Counted from the stretch's first letter, positions 11,666 through 24,182 are shown. The stretch is 64,000 nucleotides of DNA from Sabellastarte sp. h YS-2021 (GCA_964017235.1 OZ024929.1:113817793-113881792), one strand, 5' to 3'. Translations and numbers: made by a program. The notes: a model not told the origin generated them from the sequence alone.

Positions 11666-14600
11666 GCTATGACCTAAATTTCCCTATTTTATTATAGTTC
11701 GAAAAGAATAGTTGTAGGAGTGACCCTTTTACTTCACTAGAGTGATTGGTATTACAAATAAACAAGTTGTAAGTCTCATTTTAAGTCACATGACTGATCC
11801 TTTCATTCCGGAGAAATCGCATGGTTTATCAGTTTTTGCTGTCCTCTTCTGACAATACCAGTCTTAGCAACATCATGAGTTTAAAATCGACTAGGTTTTA
11901 TGATTAGTGGCGACAATGGAACAGCAGTATAAGACAGGATAAAATCTGTAAACTACTTAATATAATTATGGTCCACTTTTGAGTCCATGACACAAATAGA
12001 ACAAATTGGATTTAAGTGCTTGAAATAATGACATTTCATTTCAAGATTTATGTCAATGTTGGATCTTGTTATTGTATACAAATACTTTATTCATCACTGA
12101 AAGATTTGATACTCTCACATGTGAAGTTATCAATACATCAGAAATGTAATGTGTTCATACTTCCTTTTCACAAAGTCTCAGTTTTATTTTACAATATGCC
12201 AATATCATGCAAACTATATAATCACTTTATATATATTGGCCAACAATGTTTTATATCTAGGTATATTTAACCAGCACATCTGCACAAATAAAAGGCTGAA
12301 ATAACTGATATTCGATCTCAATGGTGGAAACCCATTATGGACATCCATAAAATCATTAGAACCTCCAAACTTGTGTCAACACAGAAGGTTGTTAAACAAT
12401 TAGACCTTTTCTGATGTATTGCTGATAAAGAAATTGAGCATTTATAGGTGCTAAAATTATACCAGAAAGCCTAAAGTGCCATAGAAAAACAATGTTCAAC
12501 AAACTGAGAAAAAAATGGGTCTGCTGAATAGCCAAAAAGTCACAATGACTGGTGAAAGGCTTGAAAATATAAATAGCAGCATGAGCACATGATAAAGTAG
12601 TTTTGCTAAAATAAACACTTTGGAGAAATAATGGAGCTATTTACTAATCATGTCTCTGGAGAGCTAGCAATTATAAGGATGCTTAACACTTGGGAAATAT
12701 TTCATCCTATTGTTTTGAGTCACAATCTGTAGCTACTGGTATGAGTAAAGGCAAACAAGTGAGGTATTCAACTAAATGGTGGCAATTTGAACATTTACAG
12801 ACACACTCCTTACATAATTTGTAGCCTTAAACAAGCTAGTTGCTATTGTTGTCACAACTCCATCAACACTTTAATCGGAGTAAACCTGTCTGGCATTCAA
12901 AGTAAATTACATTAATTAATGCAAACATTTAACATAATATTTTCCTAGGCAATGAAAACATCATTAGGGCAGTCAAGGTATGCATTGGAGGTCAGCTAAA
13001 GCTTTGTTTTTACTAGAATTACCAAAAATTGAGAACAGCTTTCAAAATCTTTATGAAATACATGCAGTGGCTATTTATTTTATAATAGGACAGGGAAACA
13101 GAAAACTGACCTTCCAGACAGTTGTTTGTATGTGTCCTGTTATATTTATTTTTAAATTGCATTGTTAAAATTAGAAAGATGTAAACACCTGGACATTTTT
13201 CATCATCATTAAAATAACTTCAGGGAGGCCAATTTTCCACAACCATGACCCAGATTTGAACTCAAATCCACAGTAGGTAAATCCCCTGAGGACTGCCTAA
13301 ATGAAATCACTGACATTGAACTCTGATTTATATTTCAAAAGCGTAGAATATATTTTTATTAGATGCTTTTTTTCTCGGTTCCTGATATGAAAGTATTTTC
13401 ACAGAAAATGTAACCTTAAATAATACAGCAGTACCCAGTACTAGCTACACACAGAGTACATATCAGCTGTTTTAATTGAAAGCATTCTACAGGGAAATAT
13501 GAGAGGCTAGTCAACACCTCCCGGTATTAGCCTGTAAACATTCTCTGTTGATCTCATTCATTTTACTGCAATACCTTTCTGACACCAAATAAACCAGGAA
13601 TGCCTCCATGGTGGGCTTTTCCATGTAAACCATCTTCTCTCTTGTCCTTAACCTTAATTTACTAGACACCAGCTACTTTTAACACCTGCTCAGAAATTTA
13701 GGAAATAGCAGGATTCTCATGTGACCAAATATTTATTTTCATATACCAGATGTTAATTTAAATACACCAGTTGTTTTCTGTCACCAAGGACAAACTGAAT
13801 GAAAGGAAAAGTTGAAGTTGTGGTTAACACATTAATACCTCCGATTTGTAAAACCCTTGTAGTCTGACCACATGATCAGATGAAAGTAACTTTGTCTTTC
13901 CCAGGTGTATCTTTCTTGAAGGTCTGTGTACCTTTTTATTCTTCTTTGGTGTAACTTTATCACAAGGTTTCCCCATTGTGTGTGTGTTTCTTGATCAAAG
14001 GTATACACAGTGGAACAAAGCAATGCCTGTTTTAAGCTGGACAAAAACCTCACACCAAGACAAAGAACCTTGTAAGAACTTTTAAACAAGACTTCCTTTT
14101 AAAAGTATCAAATTGACTTCACACTTTGAGGTTATTGTATAGTTCAATCTGAATATTAACTTTGTTGTTCAAGTAAATAGAATTTAATATCTGACATGCA
14201 ATCCATTTGCATAATGACTAAAGTGTAGAAATAACATATTGTTTTACAACATATTTTTCTTGATTTTTCCCACAATCATTTCAATGTTTCTCTTTTTATA
14301 TTCTCAAAGGTAGTTTTGAGAAGTTTCTCTAGCTACCTTAGTCTTTTCCTGTGATTTGAGATTTTAATTTATGCATAATTTATGATATGGTTATTGCACA
14401 AGAATCTTGAATTTTAGAAAATTGTCATAAAAATGGGTGATGGTTTACATGGCAAAAATATTGACTCACTAAAGGTCCTTTTTTCAAAAGTATACTGGCT
14501 TCATTACAACTACCTGTTGCATTTGTTGCAATTGATCCTGAAGTTTGGATAAAACTAGTGTGAAAACGTTACAACAAACGTGCAGAAAATAAAGAAAAAT

Positions 14601-14934
14601 CAAGCTACACTGTGTTGTAATGTTCTGTATCTTTGATATAATCTAACCTTGCTGGTAAGTGAGAAACACTAAAATAACTTAAGAATGTACTGAAAGCCAA
14701 TTTCACAGTGCCATGAGTTATCCATCCTGTTTATGCTAAAACCCCTCGGCTGCTAGGCAAAGCGAAGGTTGTGATTGTCCTTCCATTCCATATTAAAGTA
14801 AACATCAGGACAAGTTCTCAGTGAATCCTGCATGTGTGCATCAGCTGGATTCAAACCCACAAACACAAAGATGAGAGCCAAGTGATTTAATGATGGTACT
14901 TGTAGTTACAACTCGGTCAGTAAGGCCTCTCACT
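11666..14934. other. Intron of the PLAC gene, nothing recognised
   Basis: AT-rich sequence without exons. About 13215-13310 and 14855-14900 hold weak B-box-like complements (GATTTGAACTCAAATCC; GGATTCAAACCCAC) that may be SINE relics. Confidence 0.35.
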
Positions 14935-15220
14935 GGGGAACCAGTGAAGCAGCCTCAGCAAGGCTAAAGCTATTTTCACACAGATGTTCAAATCTCTGGC
15001 TCTAGCCCTGGTTGAGGCTTGAAAGCAAGGCTTGAGTTACTATGTTACTGAAACAAACTTTATCACTTTTCATGATTTACTATCACTACACACTGATTTC
15101 TGTAATACAAATACTGCTTCGAATTCATAGATTTCCTTAACATATTTGAGTGTTTTATGAATACCAAGTCTGTGTACTGGTTTGAAAAGGTGTTTCATTT
15201 GGAATTTAAGCCTTATTGCA
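14935..15220. repeat. Dispersed repeat, copy 2
   Basis: Counterpart of 7750-8010, sharing CAGTGAAGCAG, AGCAAGGCT and TTTTATGAATACCAA segments in the same order and strand. Confidence 0.4.
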
Positions 15221-15935
15221 AGGCCCCTCTCTCAACTACATATGCTGTGGTTTGATGGAGCAATGAGGTGAAATGACCGCAACATGCCATTTACACCTGC
15301 CCCTGTCTGTTTGACAGATTTACTGTAAATACCCTACTGTACTGAGGCTTTGTGGTTCACTCCTCAATCATCCCGGATTGATAAAGCATATAAAACCATG
15401 GTCATTACCTGCATAAACCAATGTCTACCGTGAAATTTGTGATTAACATGAAATATTATGGATTTATTGACAATATTATCCTTTGCACAAGAAAAATAAC
15501 AACAAAACCTGGCAATAAATGTTTGATAAAACAATATCATGAATATATGAGAAAGAGATCTGTATTAATATGTGAGTATTCAGAAGACGTGCATATTTGT
15601 TGATCATCCACAAGCACAATCATATTATCAGTTAACCAATGTCAATTATGATGTTCTCTGTAAATGGTGATCAATGCTTTTGTGTATCAATGAAGATGAA
15701 ATGGTCATATCTTATTTTCTGATAATATAATCTTCAAAAGTACCCTACAATTATCCTAAAATCTCGCACATGTACTTTTCATTGTTATCAAAAGTCCTAT
15801 ATATTCTTTATTTATTTTCCACTTACAAAAACCTTTTCATTGAATCCATGAAATTATATATACTGCAAGATACATCAGTATCTTTTGAAATTAAACAAAT
15901 TTAAATAATGAAGATAAACATGTAAATATACTTAC

Positions 15936-16026
15936 TAATTCTTCCTGCTTGCACTTGGACTATCATTAGCAATATTCCTAGAATTGTCAAAACTGAAATG
16001 AAATTGGTTGATTTCATCACAGACAT
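15936..16026 (-). CDS. Signal-peptide first coding exon of a secreted PLAC-module protein
   Basis: The minus strand reads ATG at 16026 followed by 30 codons and one extra base, then a strong donor (A|GTAAGTATA). The peptide starts MSVMKSTNF, has a hydrophobic core (ISVLTILGILLMIV) and ends with a small-residue region QVQAG that would suit signal peptidase. The exon ends in phase 1, which matches the phase 1 acceptor of the exon at 3120-3260 about 12.7 kb downstream; the join creates an Arg codon. Secretion follows from the signal peptide. The link to the PLAC exons is inferred from strand, phase and the absence of a better partner, not from a transcript. The long intron could hide exons I did not recognise. 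Confidence 0.6.
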
Positions 16027-16781
16027 GCTTAGATATCACAGGTTCATACCATTATCCCAGTTTAGTTCCAGTTTATCCCACATTTTATTCCAGTATTATA
16101 ACCCCAAACATCTTAACATTTTCCAATTAATGTATAAATGAAGTAATACACAGTTGAAGTAATCCCCATAGTTTATGGCATAATTGTATTGTGGAACACT
16201 AATCCCAAACCAAACACAATAAATGCTGTTGATATGTCAAAACAGTATATTGTCTTTGTTGAGCAAACTATCCAATTGGTACAAATGTCTCGCACATTTA
16301 AAACATAACATACACTAAAATGACAAAAAGTTTACGAAAACATATAATTTTATATCAAATGAGCTATTCACAATATACACCACTAAATGGAGCTGTTGAA
16401 AAATACACCAATTTACAAGTTATTTTGGCGTGATTTGTCACGTAATGAGAAACTTCAGTGTACAAAGAGAAGCCTTCAAACAACCATAAATCACGCAAAC
16501 AGTATCATCAGTGGAGATCAGTTATACATCATCCTTGGTGCACTTAAGTACCTTTATAGTGAGCTCAGTTTCTACTAACTGTCCCATCAGGTATTACTTC
16601 ACAACAAATAAATGAAATATATCCAATTTCCAACTGCGAACAGATTGAAAGTCTTTTAAAAAGTACCAACAATCCACCAATCCAACAGGCTTTCAGATGT
16701 GCATAATCTGATTCCTCAAATGAAACCACACTGAGTTACAAAACAATCAATCCTTTATCGACAAACTGTGAACTTTCCTGC

Positions 16782-17042
16782 TTATACCTCAATACAACTA
16801 GATTCCAATGTATTCTTGACACACTTCCATATATCCTGTGTGGTTTCAAACTGAGTCTTAGTGTAAGAAGGATGTTTGATAGGTTTCCCTAAGAAAAAGA
16901 TGACATCTCTGTTGAAAACTACTTCAACCAATGAGATGCCCCCTGTCTTAATGACACAATGTGTTGTAAAGTGTCCCTTTTCAGACAGGGCTGTTCCTCC
17001 TTGACCAATTGTGAACCTCACACTAGCAACGGTTTTCTCCAC
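16782..17042 (-). other. Unidentified open frame, possible exon
   Basis: A minus-strand frame of about 86 codons without an ATG start reads VRFTIGQGGTALSEKGHF, TTHCVIKTGGISLVEVVF and ends SSCIEV. The composition is protein-like compared with other frames nearby, and the end (GAG|GTATAAGC) could be a splice donor. No convincing acceptor or family match was found, and it lies upstream of the signal-peptide exon, so it does not belong to the PLAC gene as modelled. Confidence 0.22.
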
Positions 17043-17813
17043 AGGTAGTCTTCATTGAGAATGAAGCTCAACCATTATAAGTTATTAAAAAGTTTTCCAG
17101 CGGAGCTGAACAAAAGGAGTTCTCACATTTTTGTACAAAATGAGTGTGGAATGTTTGTGTACAGTGTTTTACAACCAACAGGAATCCGAAAGTACCACCT
17201 GTTTCAGAATTGGAAATGTAGGCTCATATTCACATATTTGTCATCTATTCGTATGGCTATGAAACAGAGATGTTTTTAGCCTAATATCCATTCTTTAACA
17301 TTATTTTTCCTCTCTGTGGAAATGAAACTTTTCATTTTATTTCATAAGATAACAGAGACGTGAATAGCCACGAAATTTAAACCTGTCAAGAATATAACTA
17401 ATAGTTAAGAAATTACAGATGTTGAAGGCGTCGAGCTTTAAATGCTGTTATAATTCTATTTTTGCTAATATAGAGCCGAAGTTTAATTTTATACAACATA
17501 TAAAACACTGGAGAAGAAGATTGTCATCCAGATGATATTATTAAAGAGACAGGAAGAATGAGGAAAAGTCAGTAAAAGCTGGTATTTACTTCCAATGTGT
17601 TTATTGGGTACGTTATTACTCTAGTTTTCAAAGAAACCGCTACCACAACGTACTCCTATATGGTAAATTCCCATGCAAATCGTATACACTACATTAGTGT
17701 GACATTAAATGATAATTTGCACATACTTAAAAACAACTATTACATATTATTGGAAGAAAGGGGACACATCACTAAGATCAGATCAACACATCAAAGAATC
17801 ACTTGGAGTATAA
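17043..17813. other. No gene recognised
   Basis: AT-rich sequence. Only short frames (fewer than 80 codons) with no family resemblance. Confidence 0.4.
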
Positions 17814-17957
17814 TTACTGAAGACACAACCTAATGATCAATATTTTTGTTAAATTTATTTTTTTATTTTTTTTTATTTGGGGTTTATTACTGAAGACACA
17901 ACCTAATGATCTATATTTTTGTTAAATTAATTTTTTATTTTTTTTTTATTTGGGGTT
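17814..17957. repeat. 72-bp tandem duplication including a SINE tail
   Basis: TTACTGAAGACACAACCTAA and the following bases through TTTTATTTGGGGTTT occur twice in direct succession (17814-17885 and 17886-17957) with only a few differences. The second copy runs straight into the SINE body. Confidence 0.7.
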
Positions 17958-18172
17958 TTACGTCGCTTTCAACACTGTACAGGTCATATCACGACAGGTA
18001 GTTGGAAGGGCAGAGGAAACCAGTACATAGAGTTCGCTAGGGTTATGTATTGTAAACTGCCGACCAACGGCAAGCAACTACCAGCTTTCCCACATAAGGC
18101 CTTGACGGGGATCGAACCCCGGCCTCAGAGGTGGTAGGCGAGAGTGTTACCACTGTGCCACCGTGGCCCCCC
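17933..18172 (-). mobile_element. tRNA-derived SINE (family A) with 12-bp target-site duplication
   Basis: Read on the minus strand, the head has GGCCACGGTGGCACAGTGGT (A-box region) and GGTTCGATCCC (B box). Then come GGAAAGCTGGTAGTTGC, a body with AACTACCTGTCGTGATATGA, and a tail AAACCCCAAATAAA. GTTAAATTAATT flanks it on both sides (17921-17932 and 18173-18184), a textbook target-site duplication. Other copies: 47214-47405, 51916-52152 and the split copy at 46141-49235. Confidence 0.87.
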
Positions 18173-18184
18173 GTTAAATTAATT

Positions 18185-18246
18185 AGAACACTGAGTTCCC
18201 CATCGTGGAGAAGATATTGCGCCTGCAAAACAGTAGATTAGATTAG
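18185..18246 (+). mobile_element. 3' tail fragment of an L2/CR1-like LINE
   Basis: AACACTGAGTTCCCC followed by GATATTGCGCCTGC and AGTAGATTAGATTAG closely matches the 3' end of the LINE at 37795-38680. The SINE to its left appears to have inserted in the 3' untranslated part of this fragment. Confidence 0.65.
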
Positions 18247-18304
18247 AATTTCCAAACAGTTTGACATTTTGACTGATGCGTTTATCAAAATGCTTAAATA
18301 CGGC

Positions 18305-18640
18305 TGTCATTATGCCACTGTGGCCTAGCGGGTAACACACTTGTCTAGGAACTCAGAGGATGTGGGTTCAATCCCAGGTACAGGCAGGTACATAGTGGCT
18401 CGGATGACCACTTAAAATGGCGGTCCTCTGTCATTGGGTCCTTTCCCCAGTGGCAGGTTAAAGAACCTCAAGGACGTTGATAAATGGTCATCCTTGAGCC
18501 TCTATCTTCCAGTTAGGGGAATGTCAGTTACTTGTGAGTTGGGGCTGTACCTGTACAGTCGGATTGGTTAAATAACACTTTGAGTCCTGTAGTATATGGA
18601 GATATTGCGCTGAGTATAAATACATAATAATAATTATTTG
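18305..18640 (+). mobile_element. tRNA-derived SINE (family B)
   Basis: Plus-strand head GTGGCCTAGCGGGTAAC (A box) and GTGGGTTCAATCCC (B box), then a body with TTGGGTCCTTTCCCCAGTGG and a tail GGAGATATTGCGCTGAGTAT ending in ATA repeats. The GATATTGCGC tail is shared with the L2/CR1-like LINE end at 18185-18246, suggesting the SINE borrows that LINE's 3' end. Confidence 0.8.
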
Positions 18641-19124
18641 GCTATGGCATTGATTGCTCCATAAAATTGTTGTTCTCTCACATTTGTCAGGAATAGTACC
18701 CAATACTGTCATTCTGGATATATTCCTCTTGAATGGTTACGCCATTTGGAAAGGTTCAGAAAATTTGTAATATATAAGATGATCATGAACAATTTTGGGC
18801 AAGGTGTTATTTTGTGTTCCTCATTGGTTCTGTTGTCTTTCAGAGAGACTTTCATTCCTGAACAACTGCTAAACTCTCCCCGATTGTAATAGAACAGATC
18901 ATATTTTTTCATAATTCATGAGCTGTGCATAACCTACACCAAGGGATATACAGAGGCAGGACATATTCTTTTGCATTAAGTGGTGCCTCCTTACTTTGAT
19001 AATAGTGGATAAATAAAAGTAAAATATCCCTCAATAGGCATCTACAAAAAATAAAACACTGATAAAGATTAATGAAATAAAACCTGTGCTATGTACTGCA
19101 ATATATACATCATCATTATATTTA

Positions 19125-21663
19125 TTATCTCCCGCCTGCGGCCGAAGGCCGTGGTTTGGAGATTATAAAACGCCTTCCATCCGTGTGTGCATCTGTGCGT
19201 CCGTTCGTCACGTTTTTGCATAAACCTTAATATCTCATTCATTTATGAAGATATCTTCGCCAAATTTGCAGGGAATGTTTATGGCTATAAAAACCTGTCT
19301 CTGAAAAATTTTAGCCTCATTTTGAAAAACAAAATGGCCGCCATAGCCAATTGTGTGAAAATCGTAAAGGTGCTCTAAATCTTGAAATATTCCAGCTAGC
19401 TTCATCAAATTTGCACAAAAGCTATATGGCTAGAAAAGCTAGCCTGATAGTAATTTTGGCCTAGTTTAAAAAACAAAATGGCCGCCATATCACATGTTTA
19501 ATGTCAAACGGGGTTATCCTATTAAAAAGGCCTTATATCTCCCCAAATATTGCTCCTAGAGGTTCAGAATGTGAAAACAACTTGTAGGAGATCATTGCCT
19601 GGGAATCTTTTCCAAGTTTTCAATTTGACCTTTGACCCCTGCTTCAAGGTTAAATGAGGTCATCACTTTTTTTTTTTTATTTGTTTTTATTGCCAGAAAA
19701 ACAGCATGACACAAGATGTACAATAGATCTAAAAAGATATTCAAAAAGATACAAAAGGTGAGCAGACAATAATTAGAACAAAAAGAGAAAATAAATTGTA
19801 CAGGAAGATACACATACATATTCACTCATTATATGGATAAATTAGAAAATTAGAAAAAATGTGCTTGCAAGAGGCTATATCTTGCAGAGAATGCTGTTGA
19901 TTTTCCCTGCCTGATGTAGACCCCCTCTTCTAAACTTAACATCCAATTTAGGTACTCCAGAAAATTGTTAAAAAATAATTCTTTGTTATTTTTTTTTGCA
20001 CTTTGATATAAATTTTTTCCCTATTAGTATAACAAAGTTAACTGTATACCAGTCCTTTGGGTCCAACTTTAAGACTCCGAAAAATATCTCCAAGACAGTC
20101 AAGCTCAATTCAATAGATAACAACTGGTTCAGCCAGCTCTTTACTTGAACCCAGAATACATTTGTGTCTGTGCAATAGTAGAAATAATGTTCAAGATTGT
20201 CTATTTTTTGACAGATGTCACAGAGAGGTGAATTTTTAATATTCCACTTAAAGAGGTTATAATTGCAGGCAAAAACTCTATGTAGTATTTTATATTGAAA
20301 GGTGATCAGGTAAGCATCATTTAGGATTAAATTTGGAAGTAAATACACTGGTTTCCAGTCCAAACTTTCAAGAAATGGGTAGTTTTCAATCCATTTTTCC
20401 TGACTCTTTGGTGTCTTATACTCCAGTGCTAAGAAATATGAATAAACCTCTGAACTTTTTATTTGGCTTATGTTAGACAGACACTTATCAGGAATATTAC
20501 AGCATCTTTCCAGGGCAATGTTGTTACCACATTTGTTAATCAACTTCATTACAGATGACACTGATCTAACAACCTGATTGTATAACATATATGGCAAACT
20601 AATGTTATAAAAATTTTCAATATAATTTCTAGATCTGAAAGTATCATGATCACTGTTCCAAATGTCCTGGACAGTGAAACACTTTAACACTGGATTTTTC
20701 ACATTCTGAGATGATAATGGATGATTTCCCACCAAGAAATGGGGATTATTAAAAATTGGCTCATGAAGCACGTTATCTACATTTTTAAAATTTTTCATCA
20801 GAAATTGAAACCAAATACGTAATAGATCATAGTAGAAGATAGTCTTCACATTATTTTTGATACTATTGAAAGACTGTTTTTTCAACAAGACATGTTTTCC
20901 AAGTCCCATCAGCTCTGATGCCAAGATTTTCCAACTTGCATTTATTTCACTGAAAAACCTTTTAACCCACATGATTTTTGCTGTTTCTACAATGTGGTTG
21001 ATAGATACCATTTTTAAACCTCCTAGGTCGTAAGACAGCTGTAAAGTATTTTTTGAAACTAGGTGTTTTTTTTTCCAAATGAATTCAAACAGTATTTTAT
21101 CTATATCCGATATCAGATTGTGGCTAAAAGTTACAATAGAAGCAAGCTGCAGAATATGTGGGATTACCAGAGACTTTATAACAGTAATCTTACCTTTTAA
21201 GGTAAGGCATCTAGCAGACCAGGAATTTAAAATTTTTTTAATTGTTATCATTTTACCTTGTATATTTAGCTGCGAGGACTCACCAATGTCGGGGGAAAAC
21301 CATGAGGTCATCACACTAAAACAGCCTTATTTCTCCCTTATTATTGGTGCTATGGTTTCAGAATGTAAAGACAGACCATCAGAAGTCCTGGCCTTCAAAT
21401 GTTTTGCCTGAGAAAAATTTTGGCCTTATTTTGAAAAACAAAATGGCCACTGTAGCCAATTATTTAAAAATCATTAAGATGCTCTAAAACTTGAAATATT
21501 GCAGCTAGGTTAATGAAATATGCGCAAAATATATATGACTAGGAAAGTTTGACCCCTTCTTCAATGTCAAGTGGGGTTATCTTACTACAAAGGCCTTATA
21601 TCTCCTTTAGTTCTCCATTATTACTGATTCTAAGGCGGGAGATAACTGCTGCGGCAGTGGCCT
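19125..21663 (+). mobile_element. Hairpin/repeat element, family 3, split by a LINE
   Basis: Left end TTATCTCCCGCCT at 19125, right end GGCGGGAGATAA at about 21633-21644. The left end folds back at once: ATCTCC...CGGCC-GAA-GGCCG...GGAGAT (19127-19161). A CATCCGTGTGTGCATC/CGTCCGTTCGTC stretch follows, then imperfect repeats built from AAAATGGCCGCCAT, TTGAAATATT and CCTTATATCTCC. No protein-coding capacity of its own. The minus-strand relative is 50580-51901. The LINE at 19667-21301 interrupts it. Confidence 0.7.
19667..21301 (-). mobile_element. 5'-truncated L1/Tx1-like LINE with poly(A) tail and 13-bp TSD
   Basis: ATGAGGTCATCAC occurs exactly on both sides (19654-19666 and 21302-21314). Next to the left copy is a run of T on the plus strand, i.e. 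a poly(A) tail on the minus strand. Between them is a minus-strand frame of about 440 residues typical of the C-terminal end of L1-group ORF2: WSARCLTLKGKITVIKSL, FIWKKK, YDLGGLKM and a terminal zinc-finger-like SPLCDICQKIDNLEHYFYYC. The ORF is still open to its stop near 19986, so the insertion is fairly young, but endonuclease and RT catalytic regions were lost by 5' truncation. The first few codons of the open frame are host TSD sequence. Confidence 0.9.
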
Positions 21664-22989
21664 TGTTGTATTTGTTATTAGGAAAGTTTTCCTGTCTTAT
21701 AAACCGAGCTGCAGAGAAAAAAAACACGTAAGATCCAGCGTTGCAACTTGCAAGTCTCAATAATCTGCAGTGTTATTTTAATGACGCTTCTGTGCATTGC
21801 TGTATTTCAAACATACCTCAAGCTTTCAGCGTTGTATAATATTATGGGTGAGGCTTTTAACAGCATTCCAGTAAAGATACATGATCATTAAAATAATTGT
21901 TTATTTCAATATAATTTAGAGTGCGGCTCACAAGAAACAAATTCATGACATAAACCCAACAGAGAATCAATTAGGAAAGTATAAGTATGACATCTCTAAT
22001 TGTCTGGAACCTATGAAGTTGCTATGATTGTGAGTCATCGCTGGCATTCCATTGTTTTATATAAATGAGGCAGTACAATTTGAGATACAAGGGGAAATCA
22101 AACAATTTTACAGACAACAGACAACAGTTTGGGGCCATGCAATGCAAAATGTTGTTAAAGGAGTAACACATATTGTCAACAATAAAACAACAAACAAATC
22201 ATATTATCTAATGGGATACTAAAAAACTTACTTACAAGAATTATCAAGAAGATATATGAGAATAATTACATATGTGTGATGAACAATGGAAAACAGTCAA
22301 GTTGTCTGACGGATTTCAAGCAGCCCAATAAGGGGTAAAATTTTGGTGTGCTGGTTCACATTTGTTTATATTGAAATTCTATGATCAAACCAGAAAATGT
22401 TTGATCTGCCTAAATTATTCTTCAATGTTATGTATCATTTATCCCTTCTTATTTCTTCAAATCTCAGAAACTGTTTCATCAAACTTTTGTGCTGAGAATG
22501 CCTTAGAATAATAATAAGCGCCAAACTACAACTGGTTGAATATTTAATTCACAATGATACATACTGGTAAAAAAATAATACACTAACTGAACAGAACAAG
22601 CAAAGATGATATCAGGTGCCAAACATCACAACAGAAAAAAACTTGAAACTTTCCAAAATAAGCTGCCCAAAGTAGAAGGGTCTGTGCCTGCAGCCTGGTG
22701 AAAGTGGAAGGTGCAGTGCCTAGCTGTATTATTATCTAGAAGCAAAGATTTAGGCAAGTTAAGCAAGTAGGTAGGTATTTAAGGGAATTTAAATATTTGC
22801 TTATTTACTTACGAATGAGCTTTTGCATTAAGTTGATAAGTTTATGTATCAATGAATCTACATACAATGAATCTATGAACTTCATCTTCAAACCAATTTC
22901 TTCACTTGACAAGAAATATAACAGTGTTCATTAGATTTAAAAAACACACAGAAATTTAACCACATGAAACTATACTTTTATACACTATC
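21664..22989. other. No gene recognised
   Basis: AT-rich spacer with no credible ORF or repeat boundary seen. Confidence 0.4.
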
Positions 22990-23650
22990 GATATGACAAG
23001 TTTTAAATTTCAATTATCTTGTATAAACCTGTCCTCCTATTTTTGGAAAAAAAGGGAAAGTTGATCTAAATTTTTGTGAAATTAAAAACTTGCAAGAAAG
23101 TTTGGCTATTAATGTGGGAACCAAGCCAAAACTCAGGACCTATAAATAATCAAGGCTAATATTTCACCAGAAGAATATCTCCTATTGAATAAACATCAAA
23201 GATCATTATTTCCTAGTTTAAAGAGTGGAACATTGTCTTAGACTATTGAAAATGGATGTTTTACCAATGTAGTTTTGGAAAGTAGAACCGGCATTCTGTG
23301 TATTAATGATAAAATTGAAAATGAGACTCACTTTCTCTGTGACTGTCCCCAGTCAGAATTAATTCATCCAAAGTATTATGAAACATCTAACAATCTTAAA
23401 CCCTGGTTCAGTAACCTGGACAATGAAAGTAAATTGTTTTATGTGAATAAAAAATCATTTTAGAATACTTGGTAACTTTATAGTTGAATTATGGAATGAA
23501 AGAAATAATTTATTGTTTAGAGATTATAATGATATCTGAAAGAAATCCCATTATTGTTTTTATATGTGAGTTAAGATATGGAATAATCCACCACACAATA
23601 TCATGGTAATTGATATTGACATGTCACCATAATAAAATAAACTAATATAA
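22990..23650 (+). mobile_element. Decayed LINE 3' end (same family as 35760-36500)
   Basis: Across frameshifts the plus strand encodes TKPKLRTYK, NKHQRSLFPSLKSGTL and GILCINDKIENETHFLCDC, matching in order the intact frame at 35860-36277 (KPKLREYQ, HKRSLIAKIRSGTL, RLCTLCNSK...ESEFHFMC). The 3' end CATGTCACCATAATAAAATAA also matches. A dead copy. Confidence 0.68.
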
Positions 23651-24182
23651 TAACTGTTAATTTTTGTGAAATAAACAAGAACACATCTAAAAGCACAAAG
23701 ATAATGGAAATTAAATACTATTTTCAGATAATCATCTAAGGAAGGATCATTTCAATATTTTGTTGTTTTGTGAACTGCTAGTACAAAATTTAGATTGTTA
23801 AATAAAAAACACAGAAACTTAACCATATATAACTGCATTTTCATACATCATCCTCATGGCATATGTTTTGAATTTCAATTGTTTTGCATAATAACTGTAA
23901 ATTTAGCGAAATAAAGAAGATTATATCCAAAGGAACAAAGAACAATGAAAAGTACAATGTTATTTTCAAATCATCTTCTGAGAAAGGGCAATTTTTATGT
24001 TTTATGAACTTCTAGTAAGAAATTCAATATTTGTAGGTAAGTTTACTCCCTGTATCTAATATGTGTAAATTTGTAGAAGGAATAAGGAAAGGACTTAAAC
24101 AAGGCAGGAATCTTGATTTTATGTATTTATAACATTAGTTCAGCATCTTAATGGATAATGTAGCTGTATCTATTATCTAACT
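23651..24182. other. No gene recognised
   Basis: AT-rich sequence. About 23640-24000 resembles the stretch before it (aaataaacaagaacacatc versus aaataaagaagattatatc), perhaps an old duplication. Confidence 0.35.
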
